Positions 12,749 to 25,500 of a stretch of 64,000 nt of DNA are shown piece by piece; within the stretch, counting starts at the first letter, position 1, and each line of letters begins with the position of its first letter. The notes beneath the pieces were generated by a model. It made no database searches. It was not told the DNA's origin and worked only from the letters and a program-made list of their open reading frames with translations. The stretch is from positions 248,001 through 312,000 of the forward strand of contig VWPU01003220.1 of the NCBI GenBank assembly GCA_013398955.1, read 5' to 3'. The DNA is from Callaeas wilsoni. Its lineage: Eukaryota; Chordata; Aves; Passeriformes; Callaeidae. The position numbers were made by a program, and so were the translations under genes.

Positions 12749-14354
12749 TTGCTCATGAGGAAGAGGATCTGCTCTGTGCCCAGATATTCAGGAACTGTAT
12801 CACCATTTTCCTGCTTTCCCACAGATGCTTTAGGTGTCATTGCCTTGGTTGGTGCCAGGTGTAACATGCTCTGATTATAGTGAAATGGACAACTTGCTTA
12901 TGCCAGATAGGCACCTAAATTCCTCTAAAAATCATGGTGAAATTACTTCCTTAAGACGGATTTGGCACTTGGAGGTGTCTGCACAGCAGAAATACTTCTC
13001 ACTTACCTTGTAGCTCTGGTTGCAAATAATTTTCCAAACTGGGAAATAATGTCTTGCAAACCCCAGATTGTGAATAGACAGCCGAGTCCAGCTACTTGGC
13101 TGCCTCTGTGAAGGGACCATTAAAAGGCAGTGGGACAAATGAGTAAATGTGACCATTAGGGACATACCCTATGCCTGGCCAAGGCAAAAGGCTGGCAAAG
13201 TTTGCCACCACTGCCTGAATTGATCATCACAGCATGTCTAGCTTCCTGCAATTTTAAGTACTTTCTGTCTCCAATGCATTTTATAAGGATTGTTTTCTAA
13301 GTTTCTGTTGCTTCTGCAGAATATAGTCTGGGGAATTGGCTCAGGTTGACCTAGAGAGAAGATGAAGAAGAAAGTACTTTAATAAGAGACTCTGCTCAAT
13401 GTCAATTGTTTGGATTCTCTCCTTCTTCTGAATCTATTGGAGAAATCTAAAGCATCCCAATGAATATTTAGATGATTAACTATCCTTGTGATTATGCATG
13501 TAAAACCCTGTGGGCAGAGGTTTTTTCCCTATAGTCTCAGTTGTGGCTCCCAGAGCCATATGGAGGCTCTGTGGTCCTCTGCAGACTGCATATAGCACTG
13601 TCTGTGTCAAAAGCAGTGTCCCCATCATGTTACTGCCTCTGCTGGGGACTGACAATGTTCACATGGCCTCCCTGGAGCCCACAAATGAACTGCAAGGATA
13701 TTCCTGGAATGGCCAAACTCCAAGGTTCTTGAGCTGTTGGGATCCCATAGCACAATTGAGTTTATGCTCCACTAAGCTGCTCACAAGCAGCTATAATGTA
13801 ATTATTACAGTCCTTTTCCCCATGGCTGTACAGTGAGGTCATAAACATGGAATGATTATTTAATTATAAAAAATATTCTTGTAATTATTCACCAAGATTC
13901 TTATGATATTGAATTCACAGAACTGTGGTAAGGAGAAAGTGGCTGTACTTCACCAGAATGAATCTTCTTGGTGGCAACTTCCATATTAATGTGAAGTCAA
14001 AGAGAAAGAAAAAAGGGCAAGAAGGAAAAATGTGCCTTATTCTCAGTAATTTTGAAACTATCCTCCTAATTCCAGACTTGTGTCCATCTTGTGTGATAGA
14101 TGTGATAATGTCTCAAGACAAAATAAAAGCATAATATTTCTTTTACTATTCTGCTCCAAGGAAAAAAGACAAATTATGCCTTGTGAAGAAGCCATTTGCT
14201 ATAAAGTGTAAAAATGCTTTAATATTAATATTTTATAATAAAATTCATGACATATTTATAAACACTCTATCAAGCATTTACAACTGAACCACAGCTGAGA
14301 GCTTGGACCCGAATAAATAAGCAAGGACACAGCTAGTATGAAATATACAGCTTA
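12749..14354. other. Intergenic DNA just beyond the DLG2 3' end
   Basis: Unique sequence between a CR1 fragment and the inferred DLG2 cleavage site. The last 150 bp is very AT-rich and holds plus-strand AATAAA matches (near 14236), which are in the wrong orientation for DLG2. No gene is recognised on either strand. Confidence 0.45.
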
Positions 14355-14374
14355 ATTTTTATAATAGTGTGTGC

Positions 14375-14380
14375 TTTATT
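14375..14380 (-). terminator. DLG2: Candidate distal poly(A) signal of DLG2
   Basis: On the minus strand, AATAAA is preceded within about 45 nt by two TGTA motifs (CFIm-type sites), one of them inside TGTAAATA. Cleavage would be expected about 15-25 nt downstream, near 14355. The choice of this site over earlier signals is inference, based on 3' UTR length and motif arrangement. Confidence 0.45.
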
Positions 14381-14409
14381 CTTTACACAAATGGAATGGA
14401 TGCGCAGAG

Positions 14410-14417
14410 TATTTACA
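14410..14417 (-). promoter_or_regulatory. DLG2: Candidate Pumilio site (TGTAAATA) in DLG2 3' UTR
   Basis: The minus strand reads TGTAAATA, a perfect match to the Pumilio recognition element TGTANATA, about 30 nt upstream of the candidate poly(A) signal. An 8-mer occurs by chance about once in tens of kilobases in DNA of this composition, so function is only suggested. Confidence 0.3.
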
Positions 14418-17400
14418 CATAACAGGAGTGTAAGCTGGACAGGGTGTTTTGTAAACTCCAGTTCAGATTCTGAGTACCCCACACTACAGCTGGACTGAGA
14501 AACATCCTGCTAAAGAGACACGCGCCGGACATTGTGGTGGAGGGAGCAGCTTGGTGCATACAGGCTGCTGCACTCAGAAATTCAAACTGGCCAATTCAAA
14601 TTTAGGAGCACAAATCCAGAAATTAAAAGGTTGCTATCCCACTAAGAGCCAACAGTGTTGCCTTTTTTTTTTTTCCTTTTTTTATGCTTCCCACCCTGCC
14701 CCCCGCTGAAGATCTTGCCTAGGATGCTGGTTCCCGTCCCCAGAAATGCTGTTTTACATCAGGGCAAGTTGCCTGTGCTGTAGGGTCAGAAGGTGTAAGC
14801 TGCTAATGTGGTGTGAGAGATGATGGATCGCCTCTCGTGCTTTTCACCTTAAAGACAGAGTCTCAAAAGGGCCAATGAGGTGGTAGTTCTGTAGCACTTG
14901 GTGAGATGTCAGTGCAGCTGAAGCCTTCTGCAAATCCATTTGGCCCTTGGGGTGTCTTTTTGTTAGCAATTTCACAGCACTGGCCTCAAAACGATCTTGG
15001 TCCATGACTTGGCCCTCTGAGTGTTACAGTAAAATAAGCGGTAAATAATGATGGAAAGTGCTGAGCCACTGTTTAATCAGGTGGCCTTGGTGTTTTACAG
15101 AGATGCAAAAAAATCACTGTGATGAGGAGGATGGATGTTTAACTTCAGGTGGTATAAATGGGATGGACTCCATTGAAATCAGGGGAGTGATCGTGTTTTC
15201 CACTGGCTGAGGATCTAGGCTAGCTATATGCTGGATAGATTTTAGATGTTATCTATTGTTAGCTTTGATGCTGATTTGTGTCCTAGAATGGAAACTTTCT
15301 TTTTTTAGCATAATGAACTTATTCTTATTTCTGAACCCACTGACAAAATGTCTGATTTTTAATGGGGAAAAAAAAAGGTTTATTCCACCAAGGAATGGGC
15401 TTGTGCACTTAAATGCAGTTGCACAGTGAACCACATGCATAACATGACAGGCAAAATGTTCAAGAGGGAAAATACTGAGATTAAAAGCTGTGAAGGATAA
15501 AAGACCACTTTCTGTGAACACAGCAGATATTATGGCTTTAAATCTGCATCTGAAAAAGAAGGTTGATACTTCTTTCATCAACACGGTTTTTCCTACAAAT
15601 ATCCTCATGTGTTTTCACTCACTGAATCCTCTGGTCAGGGACACAATTTGAGAAAAAAAATTAAAATATAAGAAAACTAAAACAAAAATACAATTTGACT
15701 GAGTGCTGATGAGCAAGTAACAGTGAAGGTGTAACGCCAACAATTTCTCCATAGAAAACCAATGTAAATAGGTAGGTGGACGTTGTATACCTAGGACACT
15801 GTCGCTGGCTCGTAGTGGTTATTAGCTCAGGTACCACACTGCTCTCCAGGATGAGGATTTGTAATTTCAGTGCAACGGAGAGATTTCTTATCCATGACTT
15901 TTACCTAGTGGTTCCTAGGACCCTATCCACACCGGAGCATCAAACCATGCTAGCTACAAACACAATTACATCACAGAATATTGATCTAGAAACAGCCTTT
16001 ACTACCAAAGAAATTACAAAGCGCTAGCATGGACAGGGTACCTCTGTAGGAAGGGGGATTAAGCAAGAAAGGGGCTCTTTCACTGGTTCATGGTCAGACC
16101 GTAAGACCAGTGAAGAAGTGCCATTCCACTGAGCCCTGTTAAGCAAGCTCTCAATGAGTCAGTGCATGGAAGATTTTGTATTTTTTTGTTTGTGGCAAGG
16201 AAAAATAATTAAGTTGTAATATTGCACATCTGCACAAAGATAGCAAGATGTCATTGTGATCATTCATGGGTGGACAAAAAGCTGTGATAATTTTGATTCT
16301 GCTTAGACCCTACGGTGCTACACACTGTGCCAGAACATGAGATATAGCACCAGGGGTGTGATCTGGCACTTTTCCTAAAGGGTCCAGCATTTGCATTGGT
16401 CTCATGGTTAGACGCTCCCAAGTCTTTTACATGGACAGAAAAGGAATCTGATTATGCTAAGCTGTGTTAGCACCAATATGGAATCAGGCGCCAATTGCTG
16501 TGGGTTGTGAGTTTGGACTCTTTCTTTCTCACCAGATGTAATTTTGCATGAGTCTTATGCTTTTCTTCCTCCTCCCACTACCACCCAGCATGATCTGAAC
16601 AGCTGCAATGCAAAAATGGACTGCAGCTCTGAGGACGCTGCAACATGGAATGCAAAACATCAACACACAAAACAAATGGGAGTACAAGTCCTAAGGGAAA
16701 TAAGACCTCTCACTGATTCTCTGGACGATTTGTTTTTAAATATATGTTTTATTTAAAAAAAAAAAAAAAAGAAGAAGTGCAATGTCAACTCTAAAATGGA
16801 AGCACAAACAACAGACAGGGAAAAATAAATAATGTTACTACAGTAACCAAGGACTGATGGAAAAATTGATTGTACTCAGCCGTAGTGTTACTGTTCACCG
16901 TAAAGCACAGCACATGACAAAGCAAAACAGTTACTAGTAGGATAGTACCATAAAAGGCTGCATGCTGAACTAAGAAACAAAGAAGCAGATGTGATCAATT
17001 GCTTAAAAACAGAGCTGAAAATTAGAATGAAGTTCCTGCTTTAGGATACTTGGTTTTTCAGGTCTGGTGGGCTATTTCCCAACCTGGGGCAATAGTATTT
17101 TGCTAGCGTGGAAAAATCCATGGCTTCCAAAGATCTGGGGTCACTCTGTGGACTTCTGCAGAATTATCCAAAATCAAAGCATTCATTAATTTATATTAAA
17201 AAAAAAAAAAAAAAAAAATGTTTCTAGCCCTTCTGGTTACAAAGCTCTTCTGGAGACTTAACTGAAATCCTTGTTTATAAATCTGCGCTGACCAGGCAGG
17301 AAAAATAGTAGTTAAAGAAGTGTGAACTTCTCAAAGTTACCATAGTTGGGCAGTAAGCACGAGGGGCCCGCTCAGGGCCACTAAAATGCCCGTATTTTTA

Positions 17401-18540
17401 ACCCCGTCACTGCTGGTGGCTTTTGCAAACATCCAGCCCGTCACGCTGTCTGCGGAATTTGGCTGGGTAGACCTGTCAGCTGGACAGGGTGTAGAAATGT
17501 AAGCTTCAAACAGACAAGTGCCAGAGGAGTCTATTCAGCATTTGCCCTTAAGACATCCGTAAGCGTTAGGGTTGCTGTAGCCACCAGCTATAAGCATTGC
17601 ACTCCCGCAGTGCAGCAGAGGCAGGAGTGTGGGTTTTATAGAGAACATGGTCCAGCAGCAGCAAAGGCAATTCAGTTTCACTCTCATAGCATCTGTTGCA
17701 GTTGTCCCCTTGTAAGTCAGTGAAGAATGGCATCAGTATACTGAAGAAGGGCAATGTGAAATGAGAAAAAAATACCTCCTTCTCCTCTTCCATACACCTC
17801 AAACTGCAATTCCACAGACTTTCCCCAAATCCCTCACAAATGTCTATTGCCTCAGTTTTTGCTTTTAAGACCCTTGTTGACTGTGAAATGAATGAAGATA
17901 CAAGTTAGTTGGTGACCTGCCTGAAAAGAGAGGAAAGATCAAATGCTTTTGTTATTTCCCTGAAGGAAACAGGAAGAATCATAAAACATTTGGGGATTAA
18001 GGGTGCCTCCTTCCTAAGAGAGAAATGATGAACTGCATTTAAGCACAGACATTTTGCTTCTGAATAGTTGTCTCTCTCAAAGATGCATTATCCTTTTGTG
18101 TTCAGAAAATTCCTACAGGCAGTGAGTTCAAGAGATCTTTCCACAGGAGTTCATCATGATTAAACAGAGGCAAGGGAGAGGATTAAATTGAAAGCAAAAC
18201 ATGATGACAACTACAATTCAAGGAATTATCTTGCTTGTCATTAATAATAGAGAATCTGTTATGGAAGAGGTATAATGCAACTTGATGGTCCTCTTTACAT
18301 TTGACAGTCGCACAAGGGTGTAAATATTTAATCTTTCAATTAATTAATCTTTACAAAATATCTTCACAAAAACATTTTACCTATAGAAATTAGTTTCTAT
18401 ACATCAATATATTTTTATTTTTATAAATTATTCCATCTTTAAGTGCCTTCTATCAATAAAAATGATAAAATAGACAATCAAAAATTTTAAAGCTTTTCCC
18501 AGTTGTATCCCTCCTTGTTAACATAGGTGCTGTGAATCCT

Positions 18541-18595
18541 CATACATGTGTGTCCGCATGGGAATGTGTTTGTGTGCACGCGTGTGTGATGTGAA
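18541..18595. repeat. TG-rich low-complexity patch
   Basis: Degenerate alternating TG/TGTG sequence with interspersed CG steps, inside the inferred DLG2 3' UTR. In mRNA sense it reads CA-rich, a type of sequence bound by hnRNP L-like proteins. No further inference is drawn. Confidence 0.6.
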
Positions 18596-18842
18596 ATGCT
18601 TCCATCCTCTCCCACCCCTAAAATAAACCACATTGTTGGTAGTTCCTGATGTAATAGTGCTTCCAAAGGGGAAAAAAGAAATGCTTGACTTGGTTCCAGA
18701 AATCAAAAGATGTGCATAGTTACCAAGGTCGAGGTGTACCAACTACAAATGTGCAATGACAAGCTTAGAACAGGACCCACCTCCCAGTCAAGTCACAGAG
18801 TGTCCTAACAGTGACCTCAGTAGGAAGTGGACCAAATACTCT

Positions 18843-19044
18843 GAGCTTGATTTTGCAAGGTGCGTGTGGCCCTGATCTAGCAAAAATGCTTAAGCCTGTG
18901 CTTAGCTTTGAGCACATGAATAGTCCTACTGGAAGTGGTGGGACTGAACGGCATAGGAAAGGGTCACAAGTGACTCCAAGTCAACAGGCTACTCACGTGT
19001 AGGAATTGGGGTCAAGTGCTGAGCGCCTTGCAGGATCAAGCCCT
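18843..19044. repeat. Ancient palindromic repeat (MITE-like) in the 3' UTR
   Basis: Outer arms at 18843-18863 and 19023-19043 are inverted copies agreeing at about 17 of 21 positions (GAGCTTGATTTTGCAAGGTG against the reverse complement of GCGCCTTGCAGGATCAAGCC). A second inner inverted pair lies near 18913-18930 and 18986-19000 (CACATGAATAGTCC-like against a reversed ACTCACGTG block). The layout and wording (TTGCAGGATCA ends, ACTCACGTG core) resemble an old interspersed palindromic family I associate with amniote, especially reptile, genomes. I cannot name the family safely. Confidence 0.6.
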
Positions 19045-19425
19045 ACATGAGGTTCAAGAGCTGGGAACTTCTCTAAAGCAATCAACACACTGAGCTCAGC
19101 CATTGAAATTGATCAAAATGTCCGCGTGGGCACAGGAGGTGGCTTAGCTCCCCTTGACAGAGGGTCTCCACGTCAAAAGTTTATACCTACAACTTGTGCT
19201 CTGAGCACACAACAGATTTGCTTTATATGGTAGAAGTCTTTTTGTTCCTACCCTTTGACCCATCAGTGTCCTTCATGGCTTCAAACACTTTGTGTTGTAC
19301 ATTCATCAAAATTCACATTGACTGCAAAGAACATAAATGCAACAAAAACAGGAAAGCCTCCAAATAGTATATTATAGTTTTCTTCTAAATATTCTCCCGT
19401 CGTAATCAGAGGTGCAGTGGCTAAT

Positions 19426-19532
19426 TTATAACTTTTCCTTTGAAGGAATCCAGATGAAAGGCCCAGATTGTTCTTCAATTACAAGTTTGCATTGATTATA
19501 TATATCTTCTAAGCTATCTCCTTGGACAATAG
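19426..19532 (-). CDS. DLG2: DLG2 terminal coding exon and stop codon
   Basis: Completes the Ala codon, then encodes [20 protein letters not shown] and [14 protein letters not shown], followed by TAA at 19426-19428. The acceptor is [24 protein letters not shown] is the invariant carboxyl end of DLG2; the last strand packs back on the SH3 domain. The Ser in QGDSLED replaces the Thr I recall from mammals. The same exon continues into the 3' UTR. Confidence 0.97.
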
Positions 19533-22500
19533 CTGCAGCAGAAAAAACATCAATATTTCTTTTAATTGATAGATACAGCATCCGGTGTAAGCAGATTTTC
19601 AGCATACTATAGATACTGATGGAATGAGAAGGAATACTGGCATACTGACATGTCAGTTATGGAAAAGTCATACACCTGCAGATGATAACTAAGTTCAAGT
19701 CAATGGCACCTGCCTATGACAGAGACCCATCCCACTGCTCATCCTGAGAAGACTGAGCCAGGTTAGTTCAGAGAGCTAGCAGTACTGTCCTCGGGAGGGC
19801 AGCAAAAGAGATTCCCACTGTTGGAGGTCAAACTTTACAATTAATTTGATTTAGAATCTACTTCAGCTGTGGGCAGCAGCAGATTTACAACCCTTCTGAT
19901 CTGGTTATAATGAGTTCACTCTTGGCTGCTGAGGTTAACAAGATCAGGCCCAAGCTGACAGAAAGTAAAGCAACTATAACACAAAGCACAAATTGCCCCT
20001 TAATTTGCCTTGTCATAGATACTCCTTCAGGACATCAAACTTTTGAGGAGTCAAGTGCCTCAACTGCTCTTGAATTTCAAGGAAACAATACTCTCAAGCC
20101 AGAAGTCCTTGCTCTGGGCACACTATACTGGTAGGTACTCTAGGTCAAAGACAGAGATGATCCAGTTGTTTTGCAATAAAAGACTATATCTTGGGGAAAA
20201 AAATGGTATTAATAAAAACATACCTGTGAAATATTCTCCAAACTCTTGTTCTAATTTAATTGCTCGATCATAGGTTTTCTTTGCTTGCTCCTCTGTAAGA
20301 CGTTTATTCATTTCCCTAGAAACATGGAGGAAGTAATCAAAAAATTTAGATTCTTTCTAGAATGGCTTCCAAAAGACATGCTCAACTGAATCACAGATGG
20401 ATTGAGATTGGTACAAGAATAAAATGGCAAAATTCTTCCAACAGTTCATGAACAATTTCAATATTTTCTATTCAATTTCATTCTTACATAGTACAGAACT
20501 ACTTCAGACTATTTCCCATTTCAGTTTTCTCCACCAAATTTTTTATCTTGGGTTCACTGCTCTACATTCTCAAACAAAATACAAGGCCCGAGTCTGGTAG
20601 CTGCTAATTGAAGTAGACTTGAGACATCATGAAGCCATAGGTAGGTCTGGAATCCAGGATGTCCCGTAGTCTGAGCACTCGGCACTCCTGCCTGAAGCTC
20701 CTTCAGGAACCTCTGTATCTCTCAGACTCAGCTGGTGGTCTCAGATGAATAAGGTTGTACTGACTGCTTATTGAGTGCCAACAAATAGAAAAACAAAGAC
20801 AGACAGTAACATTCTGTTTTTTTCAGTGTTCTGTTATTTGATTCAGCATTTCTGTTTCAACAGAAGCATTATTTAGTAACTTTAAGAAATGAGTTGTCTT
20901 GCCTGTGCATGCTCAGGTATTAATACCACTGTATAATTGCAATGAATCAAGCTTATGCTCATTCACTGCCTTACACTCGTATACCTGTAGATCTCCAAAT
21001 TATCAATAATAAATAGAGTGTGCTTGTTCTAGCATTCTTTCCCAGCATGGATTAATTTTTTCTTAAAACACGGCAGAAATTTTCTGAGGCAACTAGGAAA
21101 GCAAGAGAAGGGACTGTCTTGTGTTCTGCATAAACCTGGTTTTATGCCTTGCACTGAATAATATCATTATGTGGTAACGGACTGTATACAGTATGCCATG
21201 GGTGATGCATGTAGGAAATTATGGACATGATGGTGCAAAAAAAAATGCTCTATGAAGTGCACAACAGTATGAACTTGCTACAGCTAACTCCTACTTGGCT
21301 TCTGAAAAACACTCTGGAAGATGTCCAGGATGCAAAAAGGTATTTCCAGAAATGGCTTAAAGCTGCCTACCTATATAAATAACCATATAGCTGGGAACAC
21401 TGCTTAGAAAAATCTCTGTGGAAGTACTAACGTACTAACGCCATGGAGAAAAAAGGTTTATAAGATGAAGGCTAAGAATGATTTCTTTTAAAATTTATGT
21501 CAGTTATTTGTAGATTATATAAATAGGTTTAATATAATCTGTGTGTTGCCCTGCTAAATTAGTAATACTAGTAATTCTACTTATTGGAAAGATTGCTATC
21601 TAATCAAGTTCAGGTGGACTTTGCATCAGCTACACCAAGTTGAACACCTCTTTAGGTGACTGAAGCAAAACTCTGTCTTAAAGTGGGACATACTCCTGCA
21701 AATTCTTAGGCAAACTTAATCTATGGGCATTTAACCAATATTTTAATGCTAACAACATCCTCTTCCTTTCAGATCTATTTCTGGTAAATTTTTGAGAAGT
21801 CTTCCTCAAAATCTTTGAATAGCAGAAAAGATAATACAAATAAAAATATAAAAAAGTGTTTAAAATAGGAAGTATTTTGCAACAGGTAGAAAATTGCATT
21901 ACATTTTCAGGTTCTAGATTTGCCTGGGGTATAAAACTGCTAGTTGTATTCCTGACTCTGCCCATTCTGTGCCCTTAGGAGAGAGGATGGAGAAAGGGGA
22001 GGACCATGATGTCCATTTTTCATGATGAAATTAAAGTGCTGTCATACTGCAGTCCCTTCTATTTTTTATTTCTTAGCTGGGGACCTGCACAGCTGGTGAA
22101 TTCAAAATAAAGTGCATGTTTTCCAGGGTTTTCCTCCTCTCCCAGTGAAGAGCTCACCCAGGCCAGTTCTTTCTTATCCTTTTCTCATCCCCATGATCTC
22201 ACCACTGTCCTCATTCCTCTAGAGAGAGAGGCTGATTAAAGGGTATGAACAAGGATGCCTCTGGGAGTAAACCAGGTGGAGTCACGTAGGAGTGGGAAGA
22301 GAGGAAGAGAGAAAGGAAGGAAAAAAGGAAGGGAGGAAGGAAGGGAGAAAGGGAGGAAAGGAGGAAGGAAGAGAGGGAGGAAGGAAGTAAAGCATGATGG
22401 AGCAGTTTGTTTACAGCAATGGCCACCTGTTCTGATTGCTTTTACATCTAACAGCACCTCATAGTCATTCACTGCTGTGGTGATAAGTGTTAGTAGGGTA

Positions 22501-25500
22501 TTTCCAGAAAACCTGCATTAATCAAGTTTCAAGGGCAGGTGCAAACTTGATTTATGCTCCCTTCACTCTTCTTACCTCCACTTCAGATGGGCGCAAGCGA
22601 GCATATGCATAAATGAGAGACTAAAACTTTATGTGCTAATTTTGATGAAAGATAAATCTTTTGTCTTTGTTTCTGCATCTTGTGATTAGAAATTTTTTGT
22701 CTTTTGTGTTTTGACCTTGCTATTAAAGTAGCTTTCAACTCATTTGTATGAACAGGAGTAACAGTTGTGGCAGATAAACCTGTCATTTTTTGTGTTGCAG
22801 TAGTTACATACCTAAAAAAGACTGAATCACAGCATCATTAAGTTGGAAAAGACCTCCAAGATCATCAAGCCCAACCTTTGACTGATCACAAACTTGCTAA
22901 TTAGATCATAGCACTAAGGGTCATGTCCAGGTGTTTCTTGAACAGCACACTTGTTTTATTGCCCGAGGGGAAGTATTAGCATTGTTTTGGTTCAATAACA
23001 GAATGATTGTCATAATATTTTGCATCTTCATAACACCATTCAGTCAGTCTATTCAAGGATTTGCTGTTCTAACATCAAATCAACAAAGCCTTTGTGTTAT
23101 TGCCACTTTTCTGGTTCTGCCTGGTGTATTTTTCAGAGTAAGGGCCACTTTTATTTACTTTTCTTTAAAATCACTCCAGAGGCAATGCCAGCATTAAAAA
23201 AAAGAATGAAAATGTTTTATGAATGGGAAAACTATACATTAAGATCTCTCTTAAAAGAATCAACGCAGAAGGCAGGCTATCAGACTACCCTTCCTCTTCT
23301 GTACAGCAACAAAATCAGAATATTATTGAATTGTAGGGCAGGAAGAAAAGCCAGGAAGTCAGGATGGTGCTGTGCAAGTATCACATATTGTGCATCATTC
23401 CTTGTAATGTGGCTGGGCATACAACAAGCTCATTGCCAAAGGCAAGGCCAAGAAGAATGCACATTGCAGGGACGGGTCGTGTTGGCATTCTCCGGCTCTG
23501 TGACCAGTGGCTGCAGGCACACTGTGACCATCATCAGACACACATCTGTCACAGGAGGGGGACTGCCAGCATTTTAGCTGTCAAACCTATGTACCTATGG
23601 CACTATCTGGCATTTGCAGAGCCCTGGGGGAGGGGAAGGCACAGAGCTCAAAATTTCACCCCTATCACAGCAAATTAGGCTGATAGCTCTTGCATAACTC
23701 TAAGTGTACATGGAAAACCACTTGATAACCATGTATTTTATCCTGAACTTCAACTCAGGATGAAGATCAATTCCATATTTCCTCCTCAGTCTTCTCTCTG
23801 TGACACTAGATAATTCCTGCTCCTCCTACACCAGCAGGGTGGCACCCGGAATCAGGCCAGCACTCCAGCTGAGGCCTCATCCATACCCAGTAAAACAAAA
23901 TAGCTGTCTATTGTGTCCTTACACAACACTGATGTGAATACAGCCCACAGTGGCAGTTTCCTTTTTTTTGCAACCACATTACCCATCCATTCATATTCCT
24001 GTGTGATCCACCCCAACTGCCAGATGCTTTTCTGCAGTGCTATAGCTAAATTATTCCCTGCTTGTACTCATGCATTTCATTTTCTCTCCTTTGTCTGTGC
24101 TGAATTTCATCTTACTGATCTTACACTGAGTTTTGATTTTATCCCCCAGAGTGTGTGCCACCTCGGACAGCCTTGGCAGCTTGGAAGCATGGAGCTGGTG
24201 CCTTCTCTTTCATTCCTGTAAGTGTTATGTTTGCCCTTCTCCAGTCCCATGGCTCCTTGCCTATCCTCTTACAGGAGGATCCTCTTCATTTACCTCTTGC
24301 AGGTAAATGAAGGGCTGGTGAAGAGGAACACACCTCAAGTCAGACACAGGTTTAAGCCCCTGGTTCGTGCCCTTGACCAGACTCTAAACCCCAAGAGCAC
24401 ATGAGGATGCATGGGACAAACCAAGCTGTGTGAGTGAGTGCCTGGTGAACTTGTGGCATAGGCTGGAGCAAGTTCACCAAGCACTGTCAGGGAGTCCTTC
24501 ATGGTCCAGCACATAATTCCCACATGTGCCAGTCTGAAAGGTTCAAAGCTATGGCTTTGTTCCTTGAGATAGCAGGATACAGTCAATGACAGACTCTGAG
24601 GGCACTCTTCCCACTTGATCTCATTATTACTAATTTTTAGAGAACAAGCAAAACGTGAACTCAAGACCTGTGTGGTGCCACTTGAGGCTGTACCCAAGAA
24701 AATAAAATGCTTGAAAAAGTTTATACTCACATCAGAGGCTCCCATGATTTGGGCTTAATGAAGATAGCAATGGGATAGAGTTGTGCAACTTGTAGTCGTT
24801 TGATAGCATTTCCTGACACATCAAGTATACAGTGCTTGCCCTGTTGGAAACAGATGAGCATGTGTTTATTTTTGCAGACTTCACTGCAGATCAGCCAAAA
24901 GATAGGAAGCAAATCTGTGATGCAGTGCCCTGGGATGGGGTCATTACTGGCACACCAGGGAAGGGGGAGCCCAGGGCATGCGCTCCACTCCTCTGTGTTC
25001 TTTCCTTTGCTTTGGTGCCAGTATGAATATGCACTGGTGATACAGGAACAAACTTGGGATTTGTTTTTTACTGTGATGAAATTTGCAGGGGCAGGATGAT
25101 TTGCTCGAGATGAGGAAAATCAGTTCATAAACGTAACAGGATGTCCACGTTCTTAGTGATTAATTCAGTTCTCGTTTACATCAAAGACTCCCTGTGTCAC
25201 TTGAGGCAAATAATTTAATCTTTCTGTAGTTCATTCTTTTGCCTCTGTGGAAGTGATTTAGTTTAACTACCTCTCTTACAGAGGGAAGAGTAGAGGCTGT
25301 TTTGAGGAGTACTTGAGGCACTGTGTTAGAACCCTGAATCCATGTCACTACATCCAAGTACAGACAGTGCCAAGGATGATGTCATTCAAAGTCAGAGACT
25401 CCACTTGTGGAGTCATTACAAAGCCTATAAATATTGGGATGCCATTTTGCAGCTACTTTATATTTTTGGCAGAGAATCATGTCTGAGACACAATGTGGAA

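Larger units (their letters stand above)
14355..19425 (-). other. DLG2: DLG2 3' untranslated region (inferred extent)
   Basis: This follows the DLG2 stop codon on the minus strand without any further coding similarity. Its proximal part is certain to be 3' UTR; its distal end is inferred from an AATAAA at 14375-14380 with two upstream TGTA motifs. The implied length of about 5.1 kb fits my recollection that long DLG2 mRNAs in mammals have 3' UTRs of several kilobases. It contains an ancient palindromic repeat (18843-19044), a CA/TG-rich patch (18541-18595) and two pure A tracts on the plus strand (near 16755 and 17199), which would be U tracts in the RNA. Shorter forms are possible: other AATAAA matches sit near 18412 and 16748. 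Confidence 0.55.
20316..24730 (-). other. DLG2: DLG2 intron with CR1 and polypurine tract
   Basis: 4.4 kb between the exons at 24731 and 20315. It holds a GGAA-type polypurine tract and one CR1 fragment, listed separately. A 185-codon plus-strand frame at 23020-23577 has no recognisable domain and runs against DLG2; I treat it as chance. Confidence 0.85.

Noticed and set aside
14236..14241. Plus-strand AATAAA as the end of a convergent gene
   Set aside because: No plus-strand exon is recognised upstream, and such hexamers are expected by chance in this AT-rich stretch.
16755..17218. Long A tracts as retrocopy tails
   Set aside because: No gene-like sequence or target-site duplication precedes them; they read as U tracts in the DLG2 3' UTR.
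22825..22948. Possible tRNA-derived SINE
   Set aside because: The landmarks are those of a CR1 3' end; there are no A/B box promoter motifs.
23020..23577. 185-codon plus-strand open frame, the longest in the window
   Set aside because: No recognisable domain, antisense within a DLG2 intron and overlapping unrelated open frames. One frame of this length is about what chance allows over six frames of 64 kb. A transcript or conserved frame in related birds would change this.
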